In this document: positions 1 to 7,700 of the stretch, one piece after another
How positions within the stretch are numbered: position 1 is the stretch's first letter
Layout: each line of letters opens with the position of its first letter
Assembly: GCF_021390675.1 (NCBI RefSeq)
Contig: NZ_JAJEJV010000004.1
Location: 372,001 to 436,000, forward strand
Length of the DNA stretch: 64,000 bases
Reading direction: 5' to 3'
Source of the DNA: Dyella sp. 2HG41-7
GTDB taxonomy: Bacteria > Pseudomonadota > Gammaproteobacteria > Xanthomonadales > Rhodanobacteraceae
Position numbers and translations under genes: made by a program
Notes under the pieces: model-generated
Told to the model about the DNA's origin: nothing
The model's input: only the letters and a program-made list of their open reading frames with translations
Databases searched by the model: none

Positions 1-90
1 CTGCGGCGTGGTGGCGTCGGTGGCTGTGGCCTGCCCATTTATCACGGCCAACAGAAAGGCGCCGCCCGCTTTCAGGTACATCCTGTTCAA
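1..90 (-). CDS. Exported protein, N-terminal fragment (cut by window edge)
   Basis: Only the first 30 codons lie in the window. A TTG start at 88-90 is preceded by GGGAGA six bases upstream; an ATG three codons later is the alternative. The peptide has a short basic start, a hydrophobic stretch (GGAFLLAVI) and an Ala/Thr-rich run, as in a secretory signal peptide followed by a mature Thr/Pro-rich start. TonB-dependent receptors often begin this way, but the family cannot be decided from this fragment. Confidence 0.45.
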   Translation of the reverse strand, partial: MNRMYLKAGGAFLLAVINGQATATDATTPQ

Positions 91-414
91 GGTGTGTCTC
101 CCGTCGATGGCCCGAGCAGGGCGCCGGGCAGGCCGCTTCATAGACTTGAAGCGGCGCAAGAAGTTCAGGGCGTTCGGGTCACTTGAGCAAAACGGGGCGG
201 TTCATTTCATGAAATGGATACGCGAAACCGGAGTCACGCGAATATCGGATCAGCGTAGGGCATGGTAGCTATTGCCATGATTGTCGGTGCAAGGGTGAAG
301 GCGGATTTTCTAGCCATCCTTCCCTCTCCAAACTCCTAACCGCTCTTTAGGCGACCGATGGACATCCCTGATGTTGTTAGCGGAAAAGTTTCCGCTTTGG
401 GTCGAAAGCGGGCA
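91..414. other. Intergenic stretch
   Basis: No convincing gene is seen here. A plus-strand open frame overlaps the exported-protein start antisense and has no ribosome site or recognisable composition. The only structure is the first copy of the palindromic repeat at its right edge. Confidence 0.4.
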
Positions 415-416
415 TT
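391..416 (+). repeat. 28-bp palindrome family, copy 1
   Basis: The arms TCCGCTTT and AAAGCGGG flank a GGGTCG centre. The right edge (CATT) overlaps the TAA stop of the minus-strand membrane protein that follows. Confidence 0.8.
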
Positions 417-801
417 ACGCTGCGCGCCAAGGGATGACCTTGGCAACCAACACGAATGCTATGTATGCGGCTGGCGTGGTTAGCACGCCCAGCCCGAAAC
501 GGGCCCAATAATTCGTGGGGCTTCGAAGAAAAGAGAGTGCCAGCCCTCCCAATGCAACCGCCAGATAGGGCGCGAAAGTCATCACCCACATTGCATAGAA
601 CGCAAAGATGTCTGACTTTTCCCTTGAAATAAGATAGCTAACCGCTATCGCGCCGTACAAACACAGCGCGGGAAAGAGCGCTCCAAGTATGACGATGGCC
701 CTTGGTCGAACTCGGGGCCTTAGCGCCATGAATATAAGCAACCCGACTGGAATGCCAAGCTCCAGGGCGATCGCACCAATGGTCAAGGTTGTCTCAGTCA
801 T
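415..801 (-). CDS. Small hypothetical membrane protein
   Basis: This 128-residue protein has four hydrophobic segments, roughly residues 7-27, 34-58, 68-92 and 102-123, joined by short loops, so it should be an inner-membrane protein. No family is recognised. The ATG start has only a weak GGA-type ribosome site directly upstream. The TAA stop is formed partly by the edge of the palindromic repeat at 391-416, and a degenerate copy lies upstream at 831-863, so the gene sits like a single-gene unit between two repeats. Confidence 0.6.
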   Translation of the reverse strand: MTETTLTIGAIALELGIPVGLLIFMALRPRVRPRAIVILGALFPALCLYGAIAVSYLISREKSDIFAFYAMWVMTFAPYLAVALGGLALSFLRSPTNYWARFGLGVLTTPAAYIAFVLVAKVIPWRAA

Positions 802-830
802 GCTCCATCCGCTTAGAGACCGACTATTTG

Positions 831-863
831 CATTCCGCCCGCTTCGGATCGGCAGTGGACATT
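831..863 (+). repeat. 28-bp palindrome family, degenerate copy 2
   Basis: The order of the element is kept (CCGCTTCGG, a TCGG centre, then GTGGACATT), but the arms no longer pair fully. Its last bases overlap the TAA stop of the short frame that follows. Confidence 0.5.
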
Positions 864-1047
864 ACGGCCGCATGATTGCGTAGGTAGAAACCGTACCGTC
901 ATTATCAAGCATCACTAGCCTGGACGCAGAAGCACTGATAAGTGCCGTTCCCTCATCGGCGCCATAGCCAATCTTCAGTCGATTGCCGTCAATTTTCCAA
1001 ACGCGATTAGGTCTGCTATGGGTCGAATGCGGACATTCGAGCGGCAA
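862..1047 (-). pseudogene. Decapitated short frame reading out of a repeat
   Basis: The 61-codon frame starts inside or just before a palindrome copy (1010-1036), so its first dozen residues are repeat-encoded. The last 45 or so residues (from RVWKIDGNRL to TYAIMRP) have normal protein composition and look like the C-terminal end of a small beta-rich protein. It is most simply a remnant whose upstream part was lost where the repeat now sits. A genuine short gene is possible. No family is recognised. Confidence 0.3.
1010..1036 (+). repeat. 28-bp palindrome family, copy 3
   Basis: TCTGCTATGGGTCGA followed by ATGCGGACATT, the same orientation as the other copies. It lies inside the start of the short frame at 862-1047. 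Confidence 0.6.
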
Positions 1048-1055
1048 TGAAGCGA

Positions 1056-1454
1056 CTACGACTTGACGATGTGACCGCCCACCATGCCAAGAATCATTTC
1101 CCGCGTCAGGCGAATTCCATGAGTCTGACCAGGATTAACAGCGGCTTCGCATTGGCCAGTTTTGATGATATCTAAAAGTCTTGGCCAAAGCAGATGACCT
1201 GGTACTAAGGCAAGAGTTGCTTGAGGGGCATTTAGCGACAGTACGAACTCTCGGTGAGTGAATAAAGGTAGTTCATGCACCTTGTTATCTGCTGGGTAGC
1301 TCAGAAAATGCATTGCTGCCACATTATGCTCGGTTCCTGCTTTAACCAGAACCCAAAACTGAGCTTCAGCTAGCTGCTGATATAAAACGACAACGCGAGA
1401 AGGGTCGCTCCTCAATTTTTGCAAAGTATCGACTAGGTAGTCTTGTGGCTGCAT
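1056..1454 (-). CDS. SseB-family protein
   Basis: The 132 residues fit the SseB N-terminal domain: a beta strand with FWVLVKAG, then LPLFTHREFVLSL, then a helix and LLWPRLLDIIKTG, ending in an INPG-like turn (here VNPGQ) before the final helix. SseB was named as an enhancer of serine sensitivity, and its relatives are small cytosolic proteins, some in polymorphic-toxin or immunity settings. The biochemical role is unknown. The ATG start has no strong ribosome site. It lies in the minus-strand run of single genes separated by palindromes. Confidence 0.7.
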   Translation of the reverse strand: MQPQDYLVDTLQKLRSDPSRVVVLYQQLAEAQFWVLVKAGTEHNVAAMHFLSYPADNKVHELPLFTHREFVLSLNAPQATLALVPGHLLWPRLLDIIKTGQCEAAVNPGQTHGIRLTREMILGMVGGHIVKS

Positions 1455-1483
1455 AAGGTCACTACTCGTTGATATTTTTAAAT

Positions 1484-1511
1484 GACTGCTTCGGGTCGGA
1501 AGCGGACCTTA
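1484..1511 (+). repeat. 28-bp palindrome family, copy 4
   Basis: GACTGCTTCGGGTCGG followed by AAGCGGACCTT. Its right end overlaps the TAA stop of the gene at 1509-1754. Confidence 0.7.
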
Positions 1512-1754
1512 ATCAGCCCGACAGTCTGCAACCTCTTTCCCGACATCATCGAGAAGTGCCATAAAATCGCGCAACGGGACAGTCAACTGTGTTGGCCTAT
1601 CTTTTCTCACAACGTCGACGAAAAGCTCAACTTCGAGCACTCTATCCGAGCGCTCATTTCGCACACGACAGAGCACTTGTGCGTCGTATGAGATTTCTGC
1701 GGCCAAGTATTCGAAGTCCATCGGGCTTACAAAATCCACTGTAAAACCGGACAT
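1509..1754 (-). CDS. Small hypothetical protein (immunity-like size and shape)
   Basis: An 81-residue acidic protein beginning MSGFTVDF. The start at 1754 is chosen because GGAG lies six bases upstream; two upstream in-frame ATGs lack a site. The pattern of a strand, DFEYLAAEISYD, then VLEVELF and a final LRDFMALLDDVG helix resembles small proteins found beside polymorphic toxins, but no named family can be claimed. The stop codon is shared with a palindrome copy at 1484-1511. Confidence 0.55.
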   Translation of the reverse strand: MSGFTVDFVSPMDFEYLAAEISYDAQVLCRVRNERSDRVLEVELFVDVVRKDRPTQLTVPLRDFMALLDDVGKEVADCRAD

Positions 1755-1784
1755 GAAACACTCCATTCCATTCAACTAGCTTGC

Positions 1785-2045
1785 AATGTCCGCTTTGGGT
1801 TGCGGTCTCAATGGGTCAATGCAACACCTAAAGAGTGAGAAAACAGCCGCATTTTGTGATGGCACCTAGATCTGAGTTCATCAAGAGGTAGCCAGACGCT
1901 TGGAAATGGCTAAATTTAAGGTGAGATACGACAAGGTGACAATTCCATGGGCAGCCGGGAAAAGCGCTTGGCGTCTAGCCCCTTACACGCGCTACCGTTG
2001 AGGTGTTGCGTTGACCGGTTGAAATCGCAGTCGAAAGCAGACATT
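1785..2045 (+). repeat. Palindrome copy split by an insertion
   Basis: The left half of the palindrome (AATGTCCGCTTTGGGT) ends at 1800 and the right half (GTCGAAAGCAGACATT) begins at 2030. Rejoined with one copy of GT removed, they rebuild a normal palindrome with GGGTCG at its centre. The 229 bases between them are the inverted-repeat element listed separately. Confidence 0.75.
1801..2029. mobile_element. 229-bp MITE-like element with 29-bp terminal inverted repeats
   Basis: The ends TGCGGTCTCAATGGGTCAAT (1801-1820, arm to 1829) and, as reverse complement from 2029, TGCGATTTCAACCGGTCAAC form inverted arms matching at about 24 of 29 positions. A GT dinucleotide flanks both sides, as expected for a two-base target duplication. 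There is no coding capacity for a transposase, so this is a non-autonomous element or a decayed insertion sequence. It has landed exactly in the loop of a palindrome copy. Confidence 0.65.
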
Positions 2046-2091
2046 AAGCCTATTCGATTAGCTGAACCACCCGCCCGTTTCTCAGCGCAGT

Positions 2092-3150
2092 TTAGGTAGG
2101 TCCACGGCACAGGTTGATGACATGCTCGATAGCGGCAACCACCACGTCGGGCCGTTCCTTCTGGACGTAGTGCCGGCTCGGCACTTGGATGAACTGACCT
2201 CGCGTCGATTCCTCGGCTATATGGCGCATTTGCTCGCTATTCCACGACAGGAACGATCGTTGCTCGGGCGTTGGCGTGCCCTTGAATGTGATCGACTTGA
2301 ACCAGTCGGCCGAAATCACGGCCAGAGGCAGGTCGCCGAGCGAGTGCTCCGCCAGGGCGATACTTCGACCGTCCGTCGAGTCCCCGTCACTATCGATGGG
2401 GTAAAACAAGTTCTGTCGTTCCGAGAAAAGGGTCGCCTGGTAGATCGAGTGCGCTTCCATGCTTCGGATGGTTTGCGCCAGCAGCCGTTCGTTTGGATCT
2501 TGTTGGTTGTCGATGGTATCCAGACACTTCAAGAGGTCCTCGCCATCCGGTTTCAAAACATGCTGCTGCGCTGCGCGTCGGCAATTTTCCAATTGCTGTC
2601 CTCGCGCGAGATAGTTTTCGTACTTGTGGACGTAATTCGCTGTGGTTTTTGGTGAGAGCTTCTCTGTGACGGTTGGGTCTACCAAGACCAGACCTGCAAC
2701 GCGACTTGAGTGTTCGTAGGTGAAAAGCCGCACATTCAATCCACCGCGAGAATGTCCAACTAGGATCACGCGATCACCCAGATTGGCGTTATCGATCAGC
2801 GCCAACAAATCGTCGACTGCCGCTTGCGCTGTCGCGCGCCGCTCGACGACGTCGCTGAAAAAATAGTTCGCGCGGTCATAGGTGCATGCGCGCGTCGTTT
2901 TTGCAATCTCCCCTTGCACCGTGCGCCAGCCCAACGTGCCGTCACCCATCCCCGAATCAAAGAGCACGGTCGGCGCCCCTTCTCCGACACAGTAGAGATT
3001 GAGTCGCCGTCCGGGTGCGACGACGACACGTTCTTGCGGATGCGTGTATGCCGATGCCGGAAGCGAATCTGATGGATCTGCGCGTGCCGTGAAGCCTATT
3101 AACGTGCCAAAAACCGATAGAGCGGCAAGAAGAAAACGAAAATGCGTCAT
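2092..3150 (-). CDS. Exported alpha/beta hydrolase
   Basis: A 352-residue protein with a cleavable signal peptide (residues 1-24, ending TARA-DP). The nucleophile elbow is GHSRGG with Ser about 134. A late SRHYVQ motif near residue 333 supplies the likely catalytic His, and acidic candidates precede it. The substrate is unknown; this is an esterase or lipase-type fold acting in the periplasm or outside. The start at 3150 has AAGGA seven bases upstream; a TTG nine codons earlier is less likely. The hydrolase at 59746-60822 shares the same HYVQ..RPDV ending, so the two are probably paralogues. Confidence 0.75.
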   Translation of the reverse strand: MTHFRFLLAALSVFGTLIGFTARADPSDSLPASAYTHPQERVVVAPGRRLNLYCVGEGAPTVLFDSGMGDGTLGWRTVQGEIAKTTRACTYDRANYFFSDVVERRATAQAAVDDLLALIDNANLGDRVILVGHSRGGLNVRLFTYEHSSRVAGLVLVDPTVTEKLSPKTTANYVHKYENYLARGQQLENCRRAAQQHVLKPDGEDLLKCLDTIDNQQDPNERLLAQTIRSMEAHSIYQATLFSERQNLFYPIDSDGDSTDGRSIALAEHSLGDLPLAVISADWFKSITFKGTPTPEQRSFLSWNSEQMRHIAEESTRGQFIQVPSRHYVQKERPDVVVAAIEHVINLCRGPT

Positions 3151-3590
3151 GCGAAAGTCCTTGTCGTCCGGCGTCAACAGGCGCTTTGATGCGTATGACT
3201 CGAAAAACGTTTAGCGTCGCGGTGTCCGCTACGGGTTACTGAAGTCCATCGGCGACGCACTCGGCGCTGCCGAGAATTCTGAAAGGGTCAGCTCTGGGTT
3301 GATGGAGGGCCTTAATACACATTCAACCGAGGGAAATTCCCCCCAATCAAGAACCGAAGAACTAGCTCGCTCCGAGCTGGTTTCTGCTGCTGTAACGATG
3401 GCGCAAACAAACTCAAATCTTTCCCTAGTCGCGCCCAATCAAGCAACACTCTCAAAGGAGTGCGGCCCAGAGCTTCGAAGCGTCGCCAACGCACGCGCTA
3501 TTTCCGCTTCATCGGGCTGTGAAGACACATCCCTACATCAAGGTGCACTTCATCTCCCTACCAGGACGCTGATGCGCGCGATGGAGCCCA
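3151..3590. other. Intergenic stretch with one half-repeat
   Basis: No supported gene is seen. Positions 3224-3236 (TGTCCGCTACGGG) resemble a left half of the palindrome family upstream of the hydrolase. The open frames here, on both strands, lack ribosome sites and protein-like composition. Confidence 0.35.
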
Positions 3591-3740
3591 TCACAGATAG
3601 CCTTCGGGCGGATCTCGTCGGGCGTCGGTTGGCTTTGCGTTGTCGCGCGCCCCCTTCTTCTTCGCTTGCTTCGCGTCTTGTTGTTTCTTCTTAGCCAGTT
3701 CGCGCTGGCGCTTTTCAAATGAATAGTTTGGCTTTGCCAA
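3591..3740 (-). CDS. Small Lys/Arg-rich protein
   Basis: A 49-residue frame starts at a TTG (3738-3740) with GAGA about eight bases upstream and an in-frame stop just before it. The peptide begins AKPNYSFEKRQRELAKKKQQ and continues as a charged helix before a DPPEGYL end. The FEKRQRELAKK start followed by a Lys-rich helix is typical of a small conserved basic protein of unknown function in Beta- and Gammaproteobacteria. Other frames over the same bases are arginine-rich shadows. Confidence 0.6.
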   Translation of the reverse strand: MAKPNYSFEKRQRELAKKKQQDAKQAKKKGARDNAKPTDARRDPPEGYL

Positions 3741-3818
3741 GTACGTTGTCTCGTTTAGTCAGTAAAGTTGTGAACGACGATCAATGATGCTTTTTTACCG
3801 CATGGCGACCCCTATTTA

Positions 3819-4187
3819 TTACTCAAGGGTTGCTTTGGTCTCGTCAAAAACAGGGTTCCCATCCGCAGCTATTTCCGCTACTTCGACTTTGCCACGACGC
3901 TTTTCATAGTCGGCGCGTACGGCGTTGCAATACGGCCCACCCATCGCGAATCGACGGCAAGCGGCCGGACGATTCTCATAGATTCCACAACGCATCTGTG
4001 CGCGATCCATGGCAACGCACCACCCGTCAGCGCCGTGAGCCATGACTAGGTGTCCTTGCGAACCTCGTGCCATGTAGTGAGCTGGAACATTGTCTTCAGG
4101 CTCCAGAAAAACCGTCAGGCGACAGCACACCGCGTCACATGTCGAGCATTGCGCTTTGCCTTTTGTGGACTCATTAGATGAAGTCAT
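3819..4187 (-). CDS. YkgJ-family cysteine-cluster protein
   Basis: A 122-residue cytosolic protein with the cysteine arrangement of the YkgJ/UPF0153 family: CSTCDAVCCR near residues 15-24, WCVAMD, then MRCGIYENRPAACRRF near residues 65-80 and PYC near 86. The cysteines probably bind zinc or an iron-sulfur cluster. The function of the family is not established. The ATG start has only a weak ribosome site. Confidence 0.8.
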   Translation of the reverse strand: MTSSNESTKGKAQCSTCDAVCCRLTVFLEPEDNVPAHYMARGSQGHLVMAHGADGWCVAMDRAQMRCGIYENRPAACRRFAMGGPYCNAVRADYEKRRGKVEVAEIAADGNPVFDETKATLE

Positions 4188-4520
4188 GCCTGCGCAATGG
4201 TGGGAGCGGCGTCACATCAATGCTCCCGAACACTGCCCTCCTAGCAGAGGTGGTTGGTGCCCGAGATGACGGGCAAAATTGTCATCGCAAATGCTTGCGC
4301 GGAGCGAAAGAATGGTAAGAGCGATATCGCCATCCATAGTACACCATGAACGCCAAGCAGGGCCTCGTATCGACAACGCGGAATTGAAATTAATAAGGAC
4401 AATCCGCACGAATGACTGTGAAGTCGCACCATCTAGAAATAGCCCGAACTGCTATTTGACGTATGCAACCTATAAATAGAGAGTACAGTTCATGCACTTA
4501 CCCACGCTGCGGACACCCAC
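4188..4520. other. Intergenic stretch
   Basis: Several short frames exist on both strands, but none has a ribosome site or recognisable composition. The AT-rich part near 4440-4500 may hold the promoter of the next gene. Confidence 0.3.
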
Positions 4521-4712
4521 ATGAGCGATTCCACTAAGCCCCTAACGGCTGCCGCCATTCACTCCATTTACTCCGGCCAAAAAGTAACGCTCGACTCCGC
4601 GCAACCTCATAAGTTCGGGAAAACGAATCGTTTTGCGCGCGAACCATCACACTCTGGGAAAGCGCCGTCGGACCCCAAGGTCGCCAACAAACTTCCTAAA
4701 CGCGGTTGGTGA
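4521..4712 (+). CDS. Small hypothetical protein
   Basis: A 63-residue hydrophilic protein starting MSDSTKPLTAAAIHSIYSG, rich in Lys, Pro and Ser and ending PKRGW. It is one of the few plus-strand frames in this area. No clear ribosome site precedes the ATG and no family is recognised, so it could be a chance frame. Its composition looks more like protein than its overlapping frames. Confidence 0.4.
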   Translation: MSDSTKPLTAAAIHSIYSGQKVTLDSAQPHKFGKTNRFAREPSHSGKAPSDPKVANKLPKRGW

Positions 4713-5034
4713 CCCGGTGCGTGATGACGCCAAAGAAAGTCGGCTATACGCAACAAATTCGGCATTTGCCCAGATAATCACTCTTTGAGCATCCCTTTTT
4801 CGTGGATAAGCGTCTCTCAAGGAGGAGAGCACGCAACGTACAAATCCATTGGCGACTAGATCTTAATTTGCCATCTGCGTCGACGGCCTTTATTGTGCGC
4901 GTGCTGAGTTTCAAGGGTTACCCTGAATTACCCGCCGATGCGGTAGTTAGCGGTTTCACTACACCGTGCACTCGCAGTCTCCTTGCGACCAGCCTATCCG
5001 CCGAGCGCGGCTTTACTCGTTACTAGGAAACAAC
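4713..5034 (+). promoter_or_regulatory. Long leader region of the cold-shock gene
   Basis: About 320 bases without a supported gene precede the cold-shock protein. Genes of this family usually have a long structured 5-prime leader that controls translation at low temperature. A role here is inferred from position only; no specific element was identified. The ribosome site AGGAA lies just before the ATG at 5035. Confidence 0.35.
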
Positions 5035-5247
5035 ATGTCTCAGCAAGAAACCGGCACTGTAAAATGGTTCAACGACGCCAAGGGTTTTGGCTTTATCAGC
5101 CGCGACCAAGGCGGTGATGACCTATTCGTGCATTTCCGTGAGATCCAGTCCCAGGGCTTCAAAAGCCTGGCCGAAGGTCAGAAGGTCTCTTTCAACGTGA
5201 CTCAGGGCCAGAAAGGACTGCAAGCTTCGCAGGTCCACGTGATCTGA
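5035..5247 (+). CDS. Cold-shock domain protein (CspA family)
   Basis: A 70-residue protein covering the whole cold-shock domain. RNP1 reads KGFGFI (about residues 16-21) and RNP2 reads DLFVHF (about 28-33), after the usual TGTVKWFN start. It should bind single-stranded RNA and DNA as an RNA chaperone. The start at 5035 is set by AGGAA six bases upstream and by the family length. It is transcribed opposite to its neighbours and has its own terminator. Confidence 0.95.
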   Translation: MSQQETGTVKWFNDAKGFGFISRDQGGDDLFVHFREIQSQGFKSLAEGQKVSFNVTQGQKGLQASQVHVI

Positions 5248-5277
5248 AGCGGCGCGCCCCCGCGCCCCTTCCCAGAA

Positions 5278-5312
5278 CAATACGCCTGGCTCTGTGCCGG
5301 GCGTATTGCTTC
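5278..5312 (+). terminator. Hairpin terminator after the cold-shock gene
   Basis: AATACGCCTGGC and GCCGGGCGTATT form a 12-pair stem with one wobble around a TCTGT loop, followed by CTTCGTT. It lies about 30 bases after the stop codon. The U-tract is short. Confidence 0.65.
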
Positions 5313-5343
5313 GTTAAACCGACAAAATTGACTGTTTCAGTTT

Positions 5344-5371
5344 GGTCCGCTTCGGGTCGAAAGCGGACCTT
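5344..5371 (+). repeat. 28-bp palindrome family, copy 6
   Basis: A perfect copy: GGTCCGCTT and AAGCGGACC around CGGGTCG. It lies 18 bases beyond the stop codon of the hydrolase at 5389-6162. Confidence 0.85.
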
Positions 5372-5388
5372 ACCGGCTCATTCGCACT

Positions 5389-6162
5389 CTACTTAGCCCC
5401 CTGCCTTACGAAGCTACAGAGCTCAGGTCGCTCCCACACCCCATTGTGTGACGTGGGCACATGTAACCACCTAGTCGGCCCGCTTGGAAGCGCCGCCACT
5501 AAGGCGCGGGTGCGTGCAGATGAAATAATTTCATCTTGGTCCGCCTGCAAAACCGCCACCGACACTCCGCGGAGTTGCGCAACCGCAGCAGCACTATTGT
5601 ACGTATCCTTCATTAGCAGTCGCACGGGCAGGTACGGAAAGTGATCGCGTGCGACAAGATCCAAACGATCATACGGGGTCACCAGCAACAACTGGTCCGG
5701 CTGCGCCTGCGCCGCAACCTGTGTCGCAACTCCAGTACCTAGACTGATACCAATGATGCCTACGGTGCGATGCGTTTCCCTGACTTGTCTAACGAGCGCG
5801 ATGCCATCAGCGACCAAGGCTTTTTCACTGGGAGATCCTTCCTGTCCCTCATAACCTCTATATGGCATCAAATATATCGCGCGGGTTGTGCAGTCACGCC
5901 ATTCGTCCCCAACGGGATTCAACGCTAATGCATTACCCCCAAACACTACCCATGCAGAGTCTGCTTCGGGATGGACAATCCATCCGTGAAGTGTGATGTC
6001 GGGCCGCTCAACAACGAGCTTGCCCCAAGGGGCTGATGCAGGTGGCGCAGGGTAAATCAAACTGTTTTGGGCTAAGAACAAAGCCCCGAGGAAAATTCCG
6101 GCGAGAACGATGGCTGCCAAGATCACCTCAAATAGTCTCTTTGCTATTTGCTCCCTTCGCAT
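5389..6162 (-). CDS. Membrane-anchored alpha/beta hydrolase
   Basis: A 257-residue protein with one N-terminal membrane segment (residues 12-32) followed by an ABHD13/Bem46-like hydrolase core. It has QNSLIYPAPP after the anchor, PYRGYEGQEGSPSE in the oxyanion region, GISLG with Ser about 140, QADQDEI supplying Asp near 211 and SHNGVW supplying His near 239. The catalytic domain should face the periplasm or cytoplasmic surface; the substrate is unknown. AAGGATAGGG precedes the ATG. Palindrome copies lie on both sides. Confidence 0.75.
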   Translation of the reverse strand: MRREQIAKRLFEVILAAIVLAGIFLGALFLAQNSLIYPAPPASAPWGKLVVERPDITLHGWIVHPEADSAWVVFGGNALALNPVGDEWRDCTTRAIYLMPYRGYEGQEGSPSEKALVADGIALVRQVRETHRTVGIIGISLGTGVATQVAAQAQPDQLLLVTPYDRLDLVARDHFPYLPVRLLMKDTYNSAAAVAQLRGVSVAVLQADQDEIISSARTRALVAALPSGPTRWLHVPTSHNGVWERPELCSFVRQGAK

Positions 6163-6183
6163 GATCCCTATCCTTAGTTCCTA

Positions 6184-6211
6184 TGTCTGCTTTGGGTCGA
6201 AAGCAGACGTC
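6184..6211 (+). repeat. 28-bp palindrome family, copy 7
   Basis: TGTCTGCTTT and AAAGCAGACG pair around GGGTCG. A C-to-T change in the left arm is matched by G-to-A in the right arm, so pairing is kept. Confidence 0.85.
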
Positions 6212-6228
6212 TTGTCGAACACGTTGAT

Positions 6229-7140
6229 TCAATCGGTGATCATGCCAAGTGCTTTCTCCCCCGCCTCGGCAGCCTGGACATGGGAGTGATTTGAGCAGAT
6301 CAGTGCTATCGACCTTAGTTTGGTAGATGGACGCTTGGCAATCTCAATGGCTACGGCTTCACCAAAGAAGAAGTTTTCATGCGTCGCAAGCTTTTCGAGG
6401 AGCTTGGTATCCGACAAATCCATGGAGGGTATGAGGGCCAGGGCGACATCGGCGTCCTCGGCAGTTCCTTCGATGAGGCTATCAATTAGGTGCGAGAGAG
6501 CGCCTTGATCGCTGGCGCAGGGCGACACATCTGGATGTAGCTCAGACAGGGAAATTTGGCGTGCTTGTGTTTCCTTTGCAGCTACGAGTAGTTCAGAGAG
6601 ACTGGAAAAGACGACGCGTGAATCTCCGTCATGGGACAAGCTCAGAACTTGCCCTTCGAATGGATGATGGCATAGCAGGACATGGTGATTGCTTGTTTCC
6701 GGATCGTCGAGCACAAACCCATCAAGTAAACGAATGATGGGGTGGGAAGAAAATGTCCCGGTGAGGGCTTCGGCGCTTTCCCGTTTGATTAGGTTCAACT
6801 CGAATTGAAGCAAACCGGAATATTTACCGGTATCAACGTCAGCGAAGTACGACTCAATGCCCATACTGTCGTTTGCGGGAAATCGCCGAATCGCGGATCG
6901 GTTTTTTAGCGCCGGTTCCGGAATTGCGCTTCGTCCCATGAAACGACTGGCGACGTAGGTTAGCCCGATAATTACTGCAAGAAAGATAGGCAGACTCAGA
7001 GCAGAAAGGACGCCCCATCCATGAAGATAAAACGGCGTCGACAAACCAGCCCAAACTGCGAGCAGTAGTAGGTATTCGATAGCACCCCAGTGGGCCATGG
7101 ATTTCTGAAATGCACGAATCGCGATGCTTAGCTTTGCCAT
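6229..7140 (-). CDS. Hypothetical membrane protein with cytosolic SMI1/SUKH-like region
   Basis: A 303-residue protein with two membrane helices (about residues 21-43 and 47-66) and a long soluble C-terminal part. The stretch HHVLLCHHPFEGQVLSLSHD through VVFSSLSELLVAA recalls the strand-turn-helix of SMI1/KNR4 (SUKH) domains, common in immunity proteins, but this is only a resemblance. The last 80 residues look helical, like a short repeat scaffold. The start has a weak ribosome site. It is flanked by palindromes at 6184 and 7172. Confidence 0.55.
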   Translation of the reverse strand: MAKLSIAIRAFQKSMAHWGAIEYLLLLAVWAGLSTPFYLHGWGVLSALSLPIFLAVIIGLTYVASRFMGRSAIPEPALKNRSAIRRFPANDSMGIESYFADVDTGKYSGLLQFELNLIKRESAEALTGTFSSHPIIRLLDGFVLDDPETSNHHVLLCHHPFEGQVLSLSHDGDSRVVFSSLSELLVAAKETQARQISLSELHPDVSPCASDQGALSHLIDSLIEGTAEDADVALALIPSMDLSDTKLLEKLATHENFFFGEAVAIEIAKRPSTKLRSIALICSNHSHVQAAEAGEKALGMITD

Positions 7141-7171
7141 CGAGTACGCCCGATATTGATTTCCATTTCTT

Positions 7172-7199
7172 TGTCCGCTTTGGGTCGAAAGCCGACATC
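7172..7199 (+). repeat. 28-bp palindrome family, copy 8
   Basis: TTGTCCGCTTTGGGTCG then AAAGCCGACAT, with one unpaired position in the right arm. It lies between two minus-strand genes. Confidence 0.8.
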
Positions 7200-7246
7200 A
7201 AACATTGATCTCGGTAACGGCGAGTTCGTCTACGGTTTTCGAACCA

Positions 7247-7681
7247 CTAGGTGCCTGATTGCTTCAACGTGAGTTCCTTCCGAGAAAGCTTAATGACTCG
7301 CTCATTGTCAAAAACTACTGTTATTTCGCTAGACACGGTGAAGCAGTCGTCTGAAGTCGAGACAACACGTATGACACCGTTAAACTCATCCATTTGTCGA
7401 ACATAAGAAGCCCCATGGCCCGCCGAAGCGTGAAGTTCCTCCACTTCGGAAATTGCCCTCGTAACCTCGATATTCCAGTCAGGTGGAATACCGACAATTG
7501 ATTCGATGTGCCCGCAAGGTATCACCACCTTGAAGCCCTCTATCTGCTCATCCTGATTAAGCGCCAGGTGCGGAAAAAAGAGCCTATAGGCGTGTGAATG
7601 CGGAGCTGCCATTGATGCGGCTGAAGACAAAAAACTAAAAATGACTGCGAAAATCATCCCAAAACGCCAAACGCTGTTCAT
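7247..7681 (-). CDS. Exported hypothetical protein
   Basis: A 144-residue protein with a signal peptide (MNSVWRFGMIFAVIFSFLSS, cleavage near MAA-PHS). The mature part is beta-rich, with two cysteines (CGHIES and DDCFTV) that could form a disulfide in the periplasm. No family is recognised. The start at 7681 excludes 16 codons that would be read from a palindrome copy. Confidence 0.55.
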   Translation of the reverse strand: MNSVWRFGMIFAVIFSFLSSAASMAAPHSHAYRLFFPHLALNQDEQIEGFKVVIPCGHIESIVGIPPDWNIEVTRAISEVEELHASAGHGASYVRQMDEFNGVIRVVSTSDDCFTVSSEITVVFDNERVIKLSRKELTLKQSGT

Positions 7682-7700
7682 GACGGAAATACCCTGTCGC

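Noticed and set aside
8-268. Plus-strand 86-codon frame at the left edge
   Set aside because: It is opposite the signal-peptide start on the minus strand, with no ribosome site and basic shadow composition.
3229-3718. Open frames on both strands between the hydrolase and the Lys-rich peptide
   Set aside because: There are no starts with ribosome sites and the composition is not protein-like. Only the 49-codon frame at 3591-3740 looks real.
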